In this document: in pieces, positions 9,963 through 20,480 of the stretch
Layout of the letters: the number at the start of each line of letters is the position of its first letter
Position numbering within the stretch: position 1 is the stretch's first letter
Source: Cryptomeria japonica
Taxonomy: Eukaryota; Streptophyta; Pinopsida; Cupressales; Cupressaceae
Assembly (NCBI RefSeq): GCF_030272615.1
Contig: NC_081415.1
Location: 232,631,303 to 232,695,302, forward strand
DNA length: 64,000 bases
Reading direction: 5' to 3'
Notes under the pieces: generated by a model
What the model was told of the DNA's origin: nothing
Database searches by the model: none
The model's input: the letters and a program-made list of their open reading frames with translations, nothing else
Translations under genes and position numbers: made by a program

Positions 9963-11261
9963 CTACTTTTCCTCTCCTAGAAAGGGAGGAAGGAAATAAG
10001 CAAGAGCAAGACGCGGAAGCGATATTCAAACATTCAAACATTCAAGCATTCAAGCATTCCTTCAAGCAATTGAGTATTCTAAGTCTCCATTCAAGGCTAG
10101 GTGTTGCATTCAAAGACAAGGATTCAACCATTGAAGAGGAGATCACCTACAACATACAACATACAACATCATTACACCTTCGCATGTAAGAATACAAACA
10201 TTCTTACAACAAGGTATCAGTACTTGTTTACATTACAAACATTTACATTTACAGCCTTCTCATTTCTTGGTTAATTCCAAAACCGGGGTTTGACCTAAAG
10301 GCAAACCCCTAATCCCTAACCCCCCAATCATCCTCTCTTTTATGTGTGTAGGTTGCAGGTACGTGGCTGTAATTGAAGTCTGGAATCCTTGTCCAGAGAC
10401 GAACAGATCCCCCTTCGTTTCGCGGATTTTTCGGAGGACCGTGTGCACTCCGGGCGCCATCGTCTCGTCAACTTTCACTCAAATTTGCAGGACAGCATCA
10501 TCTCAACATTTTATTGCTAATTTCAGGTCCGTAGCTTCATCCTGTATCCCTATCTTTGTTTATAAGCGAATCTTTCTTACTTTACATGCATTCCTAGTCC
10601 AATCATTCTATCTACATTCTTTACAAAAGAGGGTATCCTTGATGTCTAAACCCTTGAAACTCATTTAGAATCCAGTCTTGCATTGTGTGGGATTGGATCT
10701 TGTGGGTTTCAGCCCTCTTTTGAATGTAAAGTTTCTCCTAAGTGAAAACCGTCAACCCTAGTGACCTCCCTTCTCTCTCCTTGGAGTGGGAGGGGGAAAC
10801 ACCTAGGGTTCAATTTTTTCGCTTTAAAAATGTGTCAGGGAAAAAGCGAGACTAGGTTAACATGTCCTAATCCTACCTTTTGACACACATTGTGGAATAC
10901 GAAAGAGCCTAGAGGTATCACACAATTGGCTACTTCTTTTTGTGGAAGAGAGAGCCATGGGCTACCTATTAGGGTTTCTATTCCTTTGTTGTAATTGAAA
11001 GATAAAATGATGCAAGTTCAATTCCTAACTTCAGAGTGCAAGTATGAACTAATAACAAAATTGCAGAATTGAAGTTAAACAATGGAAAGCTGCAAACACA
11101 AGGACAAGACAAGAATGCAGATGCATACCCAGAGTTAAAATCTAAGTGAAAATGTTCGGGACGGGGGCGCGGGAGCCACTATCCTGATTCTGCTCCTGAA
11201 ATTGCACCTGAAACTGCTATTTTGCAACCTGGAAAACTATCGAAAATGTTGTCTGACAGAA

Positions 11262-11318
11262 GGACCAGGGTGCCCAGCGCCCCTGTCCTAGGGACCAGGG
11301 CGCCTAGCGCCCCTGTCC
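11262..11318. repeat. Palindromic cassette array, 2 copies
   Basis: Two 27 bp copies at 11262 and 11292 (30 bp spacing), starting GGACCAGGG and ending CCCCTGTCC, with GCGCC or GCCC centres. Same design as 3057-3145 but a distinct sequence version. Confidence 0.85.
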
Positions 11319-11915
11319 TGGTCTTTTTCTCTGAAATTTATTGTGAAGTTCAGTCTCCATCCGCTTCCATCGTATCTGCAACTTGCGGCATCGTCCGAAT
11401 CCCGAAACCTGCACTTATATCTGAAAAGGTATGGTGGGTGGCTATATAGGGTTTTGCCTTAGTCAAACCCCCACTTTGGTGATTTCCACCTCCACTAATA
11501 GCCAAGTTGTATTGTAAAAGTAGTGTGTGTGCAAGATCCTAAAATGCAAGTAAGCAAACTAGAGCAACCTAGAAAGTAAACCCTAATTGCTTGTAAATGA
11601 TGATGTAAATGCTCCAAATCAAGATGTAAAGAGATCTAAAGCATGAATACAAGTGATATAATGAGGCTTATGCAAAGACATGAAAAAAACATGAAATCAT
11701 ACCCAACCCCAAGGGAGGGGTACAAGCCAATCTTCAGTCGATGATCCCTTATTGCTCTTCAATGCCTTCAAAGCCCTAAATGGATGAGTGAAATTGATGA
11801 ATGCTTTATGGATGGATGTTGAATGTTGTTGAAGTCTTCAAAGATCTACTCTTTCGCTACATAGAAGGTCCCTGAAAACCAAAATTTGGATCCTTTCAAA
11901 TGAAGAAAGAGAGCT

Positions 11916-11923
11916 CTTATATA
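11916..11923 (-). promoter_or_regulatory. Probable TATA box of minus-strand LTR
   Basis: The minus strand reads TATATAAG about 520 bp into this LTR. Confidence 0.5.
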
Positions 11924-12022
11924 TGAAACCCTAGGTCTTAATTTCAACTTTTGGCCGACCTAGAGATTGAATCTCCCACCAATTTCTTGGGGTTAAGCTT
12001 TATTTTATGATTGGATTGCGCT

Positions 12023-12104
12023 CCTAAAATTTTGGGAAAAATGTCCGGGACCGTGTGCACTCTGGGCACCATGGTCCCGACAACTTTTCACCAAATTTTC
12101 AGGG
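12023..12104. repeat. Hairpin module in LTR
   Basis: CCTAAAATTTTGGGAAAAA and GTCCGGGACCGTGTGCAC face ATGGTCCCGACAACTTTT and AAATTTTCAGGG. The inner 30 bp (12048-12077) runs GGACC to GGTCC. Confidence 0.75.
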
Positions 12105-12444
12105 TCGTCGGATATGATGATTTTAGAGCGAATCATGAAGTTACAGGTGATTTCGAGATGTTTTGACCCCCGAAATCAAGCCCCCAAGTTCAAAATAGGA
12201 CCTAACTAGGGTTTTTGATTAAATGATGTATTGGAGGAATAAAATGAAAGGGGCACACTTTAATGAAAAGGGCCTGACTTTATGATGTGGAAGATGATGA
12301 AATAGAACCTTAGACCTAATTAATTCGATTAATTAAGTGCTAAAGGGGAAATGCAATGCAAAATGCAAAATGTGCCAAGACGGGTGCTAAACTAGGTGTG
12401 AAATTGTACTACTTTAGCAAGTGCATACAATTTACGACGTTACA

Positions 12445-12462
12445 TTTAGCCCCCACTTTAGC
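12445..12462 (-). promoter_or_regulatory. Polypurine tract (minus)
   Basis: The minus strand reads GCTAAAGTGGGGGCTAAA just before the LTR start at 12444; same tract as 9521-9536. Confidence 0.8.
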
Positions 12463-13355
12463 GGTCATATGAGTACTACGTGCATATGCAAGCTAAAGTA
12501 CAGGAAAGTAAACATTATTTGAAAAAGGATATATCCATAAGTTGTCAGACGAAGCCCCCAACGGCATCTGCAGTACTCAGTTAGGAACCACAACCTACAA
12601 AACCACATGTTAGATCACAAAATCACCTAATGCTTACTAAGGAAGGTGATGAAAATTTGAGGGTAGCTATATGCCCCCCCCTGTTTCAACTTGCTAATTT
12701 TAGTGAATTGAAACAAGGTATCATGTTTACCACTTCGAATTGTTAAAGAATATTGATGACAAATGCTCACAAGAAGATTTGATATGAGATCAAAAACTAA
12801 TGGAGAATCATTTGGTAAGAAAGAGGACTAAATCTCAATTCCAACACAACAAAGAGTGTGAGGGTTTGAGAGTTCTCTAACACAAGATGAAGGATGTGAA
12901 TGGAAACAAAATGCAAAGAGAAGAAAAGAAAGGAAAAAAGCATGAATACACACATTGGTGATCCATGAGAAGAATAGTGAGAGAGAAAACATGGACTTCT
13001 CACCCCTAGATCTTGTCTAGGTGATCCATGGGAAAAAGGACATGGAAAACTAGCCCCTAGAGTCTGTCTAGGTGATCCATGTAAGGGAGGAGAGTGAGAA
13101 AGTCTAGCCATATGCCACTAGTTCCACTCAACCTCATGCATGTATATGTAAGTGAGGTTAGAAGCACCTCATAGGAGTCTATGCCCGAGTATGCTACAAC
13201 TTGTATATGTATAGTACAAAAGTGTGACATCTCGCTCTAAGAGTCTGTGCTCTAGTTCCGAGAATAATCACCTTGCATAAAAGAAAAATGGAGAGATCTC
13301 GCTCTAAGAGTCTGTGCTCTGGTTCTGAGAATGACCCACTGCTCTAAGAGTCTAT
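12463..13355 (-). other. Internal fragment of minus-strand LTR element
   Basis: About 0.9 kb upstream of the polypurine tract, without a convincing coding frame. It has a run of eight to nine C near 12675 and two local repeats (12958-13081 and 13229-13355). It ends abruptly at the Gypsy gag fragment at 13356. Confidence 0.6.
12958..13081. repeat. Short imperfect tandem repeat
   Basis: The phrase CTAGGTGATCCATG with a preceding CCCCTAGA occurs at about 13001-13030 and 13054-13081; a shorter GTGATCCATG is at 12958. Spacing about 55-60 bp. Confidence 0.7.
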
Positions 13356-13357
13356 GC
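13229..13357. repeat. Short imperfect tandem repeat next to breakpoint
   Basis: ATCTCGCTCTAAGAGTCTGT is at 13229 and 13295, with a third partial copy (CTCTAAGAGTCTATGC) ending at the gag junction at 13356. The array abuts the 257 bp duplication. Confidence 0.75.
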
Positions 13358-13612
13358 AAGTACTTCCACCATGTCAAAGTTGCTCCCCTTAATCTTGATT
13401 TGGCAACTTTAACCTTCTGAGCCTCTGTCACTCCTTCACACTCAAAGTGGTTTTCCATGCCCTCAATCCATTCCATAACAGTGTCTATGTCCATTCTTCC
13501 ACTGAAATGTAGCACTCCTTCAAAGGCTTTGGTGTTCAAGGCCTTAATAGCTTTCACAAAAGGTTCTTCATTGAACAAGGGATCAAGTTCAAGGATAATG
13601 TCATCTATGTCT
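13356..13612. repeat. Right copy of 257 bp direct duplication
   Basis: Same Gypsy gag stretch as 2628-2884 with three G/A differences and no gap. Here the gag continues upstream into its start codon, primer site and LTR. Confidence 0.9.
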
Positions 13613-13779
13613 ATAGTCTTCTTGCCTTTACCCTTGGTGTCTTCATCCCAAGGTTCATGTGTCCTTTGATCCACCACTTCCTACAGTTTATCCCTTATCT
13701 CACTCATAGCTGCTTCAAGGAGTCTATTTTTCTCCTTTTGTTCTTCCACCTCTCTAGCCAGCTCTGCATTAGTAACCAT
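13356..13779 (-). pseudogene. Gypsy gag N-terminal part
   Basis: Minus-strand frame from the ATG at 13779 (MVTNAELAREVEEQKEKNRL, a likely coiled coil) through a TAG at 13681-13683 into the gag domain shared with 2497-2884. The product differs there by two Pro-to-Leu changes. It is cut at 13356 in the middle of gag by the repeat array of the neighbouring element. Together with 774-2884 it forms one Gypsy element split by the nested 10.5 kb, with part of gag present twice; alternatively it is a second truncated copy of the family. The start is chosen because it follows the primer site and leader. Confidence 0.85.
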
Positions 13780-13843
13780 TCTACTCTCCCCTACTTATTC
13801 ACCAGTATATAGAGACATACACAGCCCAACAAGTCCTTAACTT

Positions 13844-13855
13844 GCTCTGATACCA
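13844..13855 (-). promoter_or_regulatory. Primer binding site, tRNA-iMet type (Gypsy)
   Basis: The minus strand reads TGGTATCAGAGC, three bases from the LTR boundary at 13859 and 65 bases before the gag ATG. Confidence 0.9.
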
Positions 13856-13858
13856 ATC

Positions 13859-15280
13859 TGATGGGATGGGGTATGGGATAGACTAGCCTAGTCTATGCTC
13901 TTGGATCCTTTCCTTGGATCACCTGGTGTTCTCTGCACACCCTAGGGTCTTTAGGACTTCCCTTTGCTTGAGGAATCCCCTGACTATGCCCAATCCACCC
14001 ACCAATGAGTTGCAATACTGCTCTTTAGGGTCTTTCAAGGTTTTTCCACCCATTCATGAGCCCCTGGGAGGTTTCAAGCCTTTAACCCCTTACCAATTTC
14101 ACAATTTAGTGTTTTTGCCTTCAGAAAGGGCTACAAGGATTAGGACCAATTAGGCCTCCTAACCGGTCTTCTAGGGCTCCCTCTCACAAATGATGCTCAA
14201 AAAACCCAATCTCCCAAAAAGGATTGCCATTCATTTGGCAAGGACTCAAGGATTTTCTAGGTTTCAGGCCTCTAGGTTTTCGTACTTTGTCCTTGGTGGA
14301 TTTTAAGGTTTTTGAGGGTTTTTGTGAGGGTTTTTAGAGTTTGTCTGGGTCACAGTGAAGGTTTTGTATTCTAGCCACCTTGTTTGGATTGGTGGAGGCT
14401 CCTCCTTCACACCAATGATGCTTCACTCACTCCTCTACACTTCCTCCAAAGGATGCACTCTCCACTAATCAACCTTGCTCTCCAAGACCTCTACACCAAC
14501 AGCCATTCCTAACCGGGCACTAGCCAGTCTCGCCTAGGAATGGGTATATGCTTGGCCTTCTTACATTTCCAAGGGCCCTAATTGCTTGGGACTATAGTAT
14601 AGAGTCTCCACATCCATTCCCCATGGTTTCATGGTGGTTCCACAATGGGGAATGGAGTCAAGACTTCATTTACTCAAACTGGTCCAAAACTGGACAGTAA
14701 GACTGCAATTCATAAACTATTTACAAACACACTCTACTAGTAATCAAAAAGCTAATCTAATCACTCACAATGAAGTTAAATAAATCAAAGAAAATGTTCC
14801 ACATAGGTTTGATCACAAATCAATCCATTTTCTTTCTCGGTAACTTCATTCAACATAGACTGGTAACTCAAAGATAGTCTCAGTCAATACAGTTTGCTTG
14901 AGCCGTACAATCTCTGACAACCAACCCTTTAACTTAGGGTTTAAAACATCTTATACTACCCATACCTTAGTCAGTGTGCCACATTTAGGGTTGTCCATGC
15001 CAACCTAAAGATTTTGACAACATGGTGGAAAAGTTGTTTGACAACTTTTAAAAGTTGTCATGCAACTTTTGAGCAACTTTCCCAATGTTTCTCTTCCTGA
15101 CTCCTAGACCCACAATGGGCCAACCTAAAGACACCGCCATGATATAAAGGACCCCTAAACACCTCTAGGACACACCTACCTTCCATTTACAAGAAAATCA
15201 CAATCTTGACTCATGACCCCTAAGATCTCCTCCAGGACCCTACCTAGGACCTATGAGCACATGGCTCATTATTTTATGTA
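13859..15280 (-). repeat. 5' LTR of chromovirus-like Gypsy element
   Basis: The right-hand limit is set by TGTACA (minus) at 15280, where Copia coding sequence begins, and the left-hand limit by CCCATCA (minus) at 13859 next to the primer site. Length 1422 bp. No partner LTR is in the window, so the outer end is an estimate. The stretch holds no coding frame of interest. Confidence 0.65.
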
Positions 15281-15758
15281 CAATGGCTTCTAAAGAAGCA
15301 TAACACCAACAAGAAAAAGAAAGAGAAAGAGTCTGGAAGGGTGCTCCTACACCACTTTGGGATTGTACTAAATCATTTCTCAACATATCATTCTCATGAG
15401 CCAACCTACCACATTCTTCAAATTTGTTCTTTAGAGATACAGCAAGATTTTCTTCCTTTTTCTTTCGGTCTTCAATCTCTTTAGACATTATCATAGTTAT
15501 AGCTTGCATTTCATTTTTCATAACCATGTTCTCTTGACTCAGCTTCTGACATTGTTCCTCAAGTGCATCTTTCTCTTCATCATCCTGATTTTGCAAAAGT
15601 TCCTTCCTCCTAGCTTAAACAGATGACAACCTCTCCTATAGGACAAGAATGAATTCCTAAGCAGAATTCAATTCATTTTGTAACTTCAAGTTCTTTAACC
15701 TTTCAGCATCATAATCTTCAAGTTCCATCTCAAGTTTCTTTTCCATACCCATATCCAT
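15281..15758 (-). pseudogene. Copia N-terminal coiled-coil region
   Basis: Minus-strand frame starting at 15758 (MDMGMEKKLEMELEDYDAER) that continues to 15281 through three stops. The product is highly charged with heptad-like spacing (EEQCQKLSQENMVMKNEMQA), a long coiled coil near the start of an element polyprotein. It follows a primer site and LTR in the right order. It is cut at 15280 by the Gypsy LTR. No gag zinc finger or pol remains in this piece, so the Copia assignment rests on the LTR design. Confidence 0.6.
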
Positions 15759-15812
15759 GGATTTTGGATTCAAGATCTCCCTCAAGTTGTTAAACTTCCT
15801 CCGAGGCACAAA

Positions 15813-15824
15813 GCTCTAATACCA
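15813..15824 (-). promoter_or_regulatory. Primer binding site, tRNA-Met-like
   Basis: The minus strand reads TGGTATTAGAGC, one base off the standard initiator tRNA-Met site, two bases from the LTR end. Confidence 0.85.
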
Positions 15825-15826
15825 AT

Positions 15827-16752
15827 TGTTGGAATCCAAGAACACTAAGAGGGGGGGTGAATCTGTGTTCTACCGGTATGATCAATTTTAACCTTATTAA
15901 AACATGCATACATCAACCGGTATACCGATACAAAAATAATTGAAATAAGTAAAGCAACCAATAAGCCAATCACATAAATGAGTACCATAACACACAAAAT
16001 TATATGTGGAAAAACTCAAAGAGGAAAAACCACAGTGGGATTTGTGACTCACAATATCAATCCACTGGCCATATGAAGAGATTACAAAATATAGGGGCCT
16101 GGACTTGTAGGAAGGCTTACATCCTAGAGCACACTGCTCAATCACAAAAGGAGCCTCACTAACTACATATAAATCTAGACTACAATTTGTAGAAATGAGT
16201 GAACTACTAAGATAGCATCTTCTATGCCAAAATATAGTTCCGATTAAGCTTTGTCTGTTTTGATCTTAAACCCTAAACCCTTTACCAAAATATCCCTTAC
16301 ATAAATATCCTCACATACGTGATCTCTCTGATATATTTTGCATCTCCTTCATTATTTCCTTTCTAATACATATCACATCCACACATATATCAAAATGATC
16401 TAATCCAACTGACCTATATACCCTATACAATTTATCATGCCTTATGTCAGTTTACAAAGATAATTACAATATCAATATACATGTCGGCTAGATAACATAA
16501 ATACATGAATATCAAAAACAATTGTCAATGCCAGATCCAAGAGATGTCGGCCTCCAATACCGATAACCTTATTCTAAACCATGTCGACCTGCATTGTTGG
16601 TAACCAAAGAAATTCATCCATCTTGTCGGTGTAGTGTTTGTGAAGTGCCTGTCGGTACACAACTAAACCAAAACATGAATCCAGAACAAGATACCATGTT
16701 GCCATCAATGACAACATAGTGAAACCAACCAATTGAGTGTCAATTTCCAACA
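15827..16752 (-). repeat. 5' LTR of Copia element inserted in older Copia
   Basis: 926 bp with perfect 8 bp inverted ends TGTTGGAA/TTCCAACA. On the left come primer site and coding; on the right the RNase H of another Copia element is cut at 16753. The first five bases of the target there are CATCC on the plus strand. Confidence 0.85.
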
Positions 16753-17720
16753 CATCCACCCTAATTAACATTTGTGTATGCCTTCAAAGTGAAATCATAA
16801 TTCTTCTTGTACCACAAACCAAAATCTAGAGTCCCTTTCAAGTATTTGAATATCCTTTTTACTGCTTGATCATGATATTTCTTTGGATTAACTTGATATC
16901 TGGCAACCAAACAGACAAAATTCATAATATTTGATTTTCACATAGTCAAATACAACAATCCTCCAATCATAGATCTATATTATTTATAATCAAATTCTAA
17001 AGATCCATCATCCTTACTCCTCTTACATCCAATAGTCATGGGAGTTCCAATTGGTTTACCATCCTCCATACCAAACTTATTCAACATCTCCTTGATATAC
17101 TTGGTCTGGGAAATGAAAATACCTTCTTCTCACTATGTTACTTGAAGACTAAGGAAAAAATGATATCTTTCCAATCATTGATATCTCAAATTATTTCTGC
17201 ATTTCTTTGGAAAATCTATTACAACTACTATCATCACCTCCAAAACTGATATCATCAACATACACAACCATTATTAATAGTTTATCATCTTCAACTTTGA
17301 AATAATTATTACTATTTGTTGTACCTTTCTTAAAATTCTACTGCAACAAATATTTGTCTAGCCTTGCATACCAAGCTCTGGGGGCTTTCTTGAGTCCATA
17401 AAGTTCTTTCTTAAGCATACAAACCATATTAGGATCTTCTAATAGCTTAAACCCATCTAGTTGTTCAATATACACTTCTTTTTCAAGTTCTCCATTCAAG
17501 AATGATGATTTGACATCCACCTAATATACCTTAAATCTCTTATATGTTGCAAATGCAAGAAACATCCTTATATCTTTCGTCCTAGCTACCGGAGAAAAAC
17601 TCTCTTCAAATTCTATACCTTCAACTTGTGAATGGCCTTTATAAACTAGTCCTTCCTTGTTCCTTTAAACTTTTCCATCTTTATTTATCTTATTCCAAAA
17701 CACCCACTTTGTTCCTATCA
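16753..17720 (-). pseudogene. Copia reverse transcriptase and RNase H start
   Basis: Minus strand. RT motifs: MDVKSSFLNGELEKEVYIEQ and LKKELYGLKKAPRAWYARLD (17338-17520), the active site YVDDISFGGDD at about 17240-17260, then SQTKYIKEMLNKFGME and YLKGTLDFGLWYKK leading to RNase H (AYTNVN before a TAG that replaces the usual W). The RNase H is cut at 16753 by the younger Copia LTR. Several stops and frame changes (for example at 17520 and 17160) make it inactive. The YVDD catalytic residues remain. Confidence 0.85.
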
Positions 17721-19480
17721 CATTCTTATCCATCGGTCTAGGTAAGTTAGCTCTTATGTCTAATTATTTTTAATCTAATTTAGTTCATCTTCCATATCTT
17801 CCATCCAACCTTCATCTTTGCTAGCTTTTGCAAAAAAAATTGGCTTTCATCTAAGACAAAAAATAATTGATTTTCCACTAGTCTCAACAATTCTTCTTCT
17901 TGTATGAACTCCTTTTTCTTTGTCTCTAAATATTTGATCTTTTGAATAATTATTCTACACATACTTTGTAGGTTATTAAGTGTTTGTTTAGGTTCCTTCT
18001 CTTCTATATTTTTATTTTTTTGTCTTTTGTAACTTCCTTCTCTTTCACTACAATAGTATCATCCTCTATCTCAACCTTAGGTTAAAGTGCAACATGATTC
18101 CATTCTTCACTAACTTTGACATTCATACTTTCCACAATCTTCTTCAACCTCTTGTTGTTACACCACTAAGCCTTTCTTCTTGTAGAATATCCCAAGGATA
18201 TTCCTTCATCTAACCTTGCATCAAACTTTCCCAAGTCTTCATCATCTCTTCTTATGTAGCACTTGCTTCCAAATATTCTGAAATACTTGATAGTAGGTGC
18301 TCTTTCATGCCATATCTCATAAGGTGTCTTTGTATGATTCACTCTTACTTGTACCTAGTTAAAAATATATATATATATAAGTATGCACAATTTATTTCCA
18401 ATACACATTAGGTAGGTTAGCATCTTTCTACATAGTTTTAGACATCTCAACAATAGTTATATTCTTCCTTTCAACAACTCCATTATGTTGAGGAGTCCTA
18501 GGTGTAGATAATTACCTTCTAATATCATGTTCTTCACAAAATCTATCAAATTAATTTGATGTAAATTCCCCTCCTCTATTAGACCTTAAATACTTGATTT
18601 TTACATCTATTTGATGCTCAACCATAGATATGAATATCTTAAACTTATCAAATGCCCCATATTTCTACCTTAATAAATTAACCCATGTCATTCTAGAATA
18701 ATCATTAATAAGAAACATAAAATACATTTCACCATTGATTCATCTTGTTCTTGTTGGTTTATATTGATGTATATGAATCAACTCCAAAGGCCTTGTAGCA
18801 GAATACTACTTGTTCTTAATTTTGTTCTTTGTCTATCTTCCCATTTGACATCCTTTGCATATTGTACCAACAAGTTTGATAATCCTTGGTAAATATCTCA
18901 TAGCATGAGTTGACTTAATCTTCACCATACATGTTGTCAAACTTAACATGTCCTAACCTTTTATGTCATAGCCAACATTCATTTCTTTGTGCTAATAAAC
19001 AATTGCTTCCTCTATTCTCCTTCACATTTGTTCTTATACTTTCTACAACCAATATTCTAGAACCTCCTTTTTTATCTCACATCTAGACCAATGAAATATG
19101 AGCTTGTATCATTTATTGCACATTTGACTCACACTCAAAAGATTATGTCCCAAACTTTTAACATAATAAACATCATCAATCTTATGCTTACCATCAATAG
19201 TTATGGTTCCATTACCATAGATAAGTGTTGCCTCCTTACCAAAAAACTTTATTGATCAACTATCATACTTTTCAAAGTCTATGAAATTCTTTTTATCGCA
19301 TGTCTTATGATTTGAGCATCCAAAATTAATTATCCAAGCTTTAGATTCCACTTTCGCATGCAATGCAGTCTTCTTTATCACTAAAATTTCACAATTGTTC
19401 TTAGCACATGGTGTACCAAACCTTTCACTATCATTTTCTTCTATAGCTAAAAATAATTATTCTTCACTTGAGCCATTACC
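17721..19480 (-). pseudogene. Copia protease end and integrase
   Basis: Minus-strand remains in order: protease-like FGCSNHKTCDKKNF, GAG-pre-integrase motif (KIDDVYYVKSLGHNLLSVSQ), integrase core with LIHIHQYKPTRTR, MYFMFLINDYSRMTWV and YLRSNRGGEFTSN. In active Copia integrases these three places carry the catalytic or neighbouring Asp residues (HID, VDD, SDRGGEF); here they read H, N and N. THYW-like C-terminal parts follow near 18100-18300. Many stops. A dead element. Confidence 0.8.
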
Positions 19481-19499
19481 ATGTTCATCTTTAGAGGAG

Positions 19500-20460
19500 T
19501 AGGTCTCCATAGATTAGTAACTCCTTTTAGACATATTTGTCATCTACTCTCTTTTTTTCATGTCTCCTAAAATTATCTCTTCTCTTGGTATCATCATCTA
19601 ACCTCTTATAGTAATCCTCCTTGGAAGTACATCTAGAAGCATAATGACCAATTATTCCACACTTAAAACATTTGAAGGGCAACTTACCTTTGTATTTCCT
19701 TGATCCTTTCTTCAGTCTTCTCACAAAGTTTGCTTCCACATCATCCATGTCATTGACATTACTTGATTCAGGTTCATCTTCAATATTCATGGTAAGTTTG
19801 AATGTTGCTTCCTTATTATCATTGCATTGCTAACTAATTTTTGCAATCTCAAAGGCAAATATTGATCCATAAAGCTGATCCAAGGTATATTTATCCAAGT
19901 CATGACTTTCTTCAATGGAAAACTTCTTAGACTTAAAGCTTTTAGACATTGTTCTCATTACTTTTCCTATAACATCTTTTTCTTCCACTTTTCCACCAAT
20001 ACCTCTTATTGCATTACCGACCTCACTCGTTGCATGTATTTTAATGTTCTCATCTTCAAAAATCCTCTGTGTCTCACATCTACACTTTAGATTTTGCAAT
20101 TTGAGTTGCTAGTCTTCTCATCTCCTTCATAAATACTTCTCAATTTATCCCAATTTTTTATTTGCATTTGCGCATCCATTGATCTTAAAAAACTCTAAGT
20201 CACTCAAACTAATAACAAATATATTTATTGCCTTGACATTATTTTCATGATACTTGACTTCATTCAGAGTAGTAGGACCACCTTGTGGAGCAGTATAATT
20301 AGTCTAGATAATTTCCCATATTCCATGTGATAGAAAATTCAAATGATATTCCATCTGTGAATTCCAAGCAGAGTAGTTTGTGCCATCAAACCTTGATGCC
20401 TTAAAATAGACTTCTTGCACCATCCCTAATTGGCCTCAAGTAGTTAAGCTTATCCCAGAG
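19500..20460 (-). pseudogene. Copia gag with zinc knuckle
   Basis: Two minus-strand frame pieces in the same phase. 19830-20099 holds the middle of gag (GKVEEKDVIGKVMRTMSKSF and LDKYTLDQLYGSIFAFEI), and 19527-19790 holds a CCHC knuckle (CFKCGIIGHYASRCTSKEDY) followed by a Lys/Arg-rich tail. The N-terminal part up to the primer site at 20468 is present but broken. The knuckle residues are intact. Confidence 0.85.
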
Positions 20461-20467
20461 AAACCCC

Positions 20468-20479
20468 ACTCTAATACCA
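20468..20479 (-). promoter_or_regulatory. Primer binding site, degraded tRNA-Met type
   Basis: The minus strand reads TGGTATTAGAGT next to the LTR, two changes from the standard site. Confidence 0.75.
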
Positions 20480-20480
20480 A

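Larger units (their letters stand above)
2885..10828 (+). mobile_element. Non-autonomous Gypsy-like LTR element with gag-protease only
   Basis: Full-length element of about 7.9 kb: 5' LTR 2885-4146, primer-site-like sequence, 1.2 kb leader with two hairpins, one gag-protease frame (5332-8781), about 0.75 kb of non-coding DNA, polypurine tract 9521-9536 and 3' LTR 9537-10828. No RT, RNase H or integrase motif is present between the LTRs. This matches the general plan of TR-GAG type elements, which depend on another element's pol. The gag resembles the Tat/Ogre/Athila side of Gypsy. The left flank is Gypsy gag; the right flank is a different LTR, so no target duplication can be matched. A truncated relative lies at 57280-60064. 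Confidence 0.85.
9537..10828 (+). repeat. 3' LTR of gag-protease element
   Basis: Starts TGTAGCATCC and follows the 5' LTR to GCTTTA. The last bases read GCTTTAAA where the 5' LTR has GCTTTACA, and after a few A residues another LTR (10831) begins. It has four palindromic cassettes against three in the 5' LTR, plus the TATA box at 9955-9962 and the GGACC core at 10436-10464. Confidence 0.88.
10831..12444 (-). repeat. 3' LTR of a related minus-strand LTR element
   Basis: 1614 bp, read on the minus strand from TGTAACGTCG (12444) to CCCTGACACA (10831), preceded by a polypurine tract. It holds the ~80 bp hairpin module (12023-12104), a TATA-like TATATAAG (11916-11923, minus) and two palindromic cassettes (11262-11318). 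Relative to the LTR at 2885 the order is reversed: hairpin core upstream of TATA, cassettes downstream. Confidence 0.75.

Noticed and set aside
2885-10828. Pol hidden in another frame of the gag-protease element
   Set aside because: Looked for YxDD, HHCC and RNase H motifs in 8317-9536 in all frames and found none; the space of about 0.75 kb after the frame is also too short.
12797-13111. 104-codon minus-strand open frame rich in HGSPRQ
   Set aside because: Product of the local tandem repeat with CTAGGTGATCCATG; no protein character beyond the repeat.
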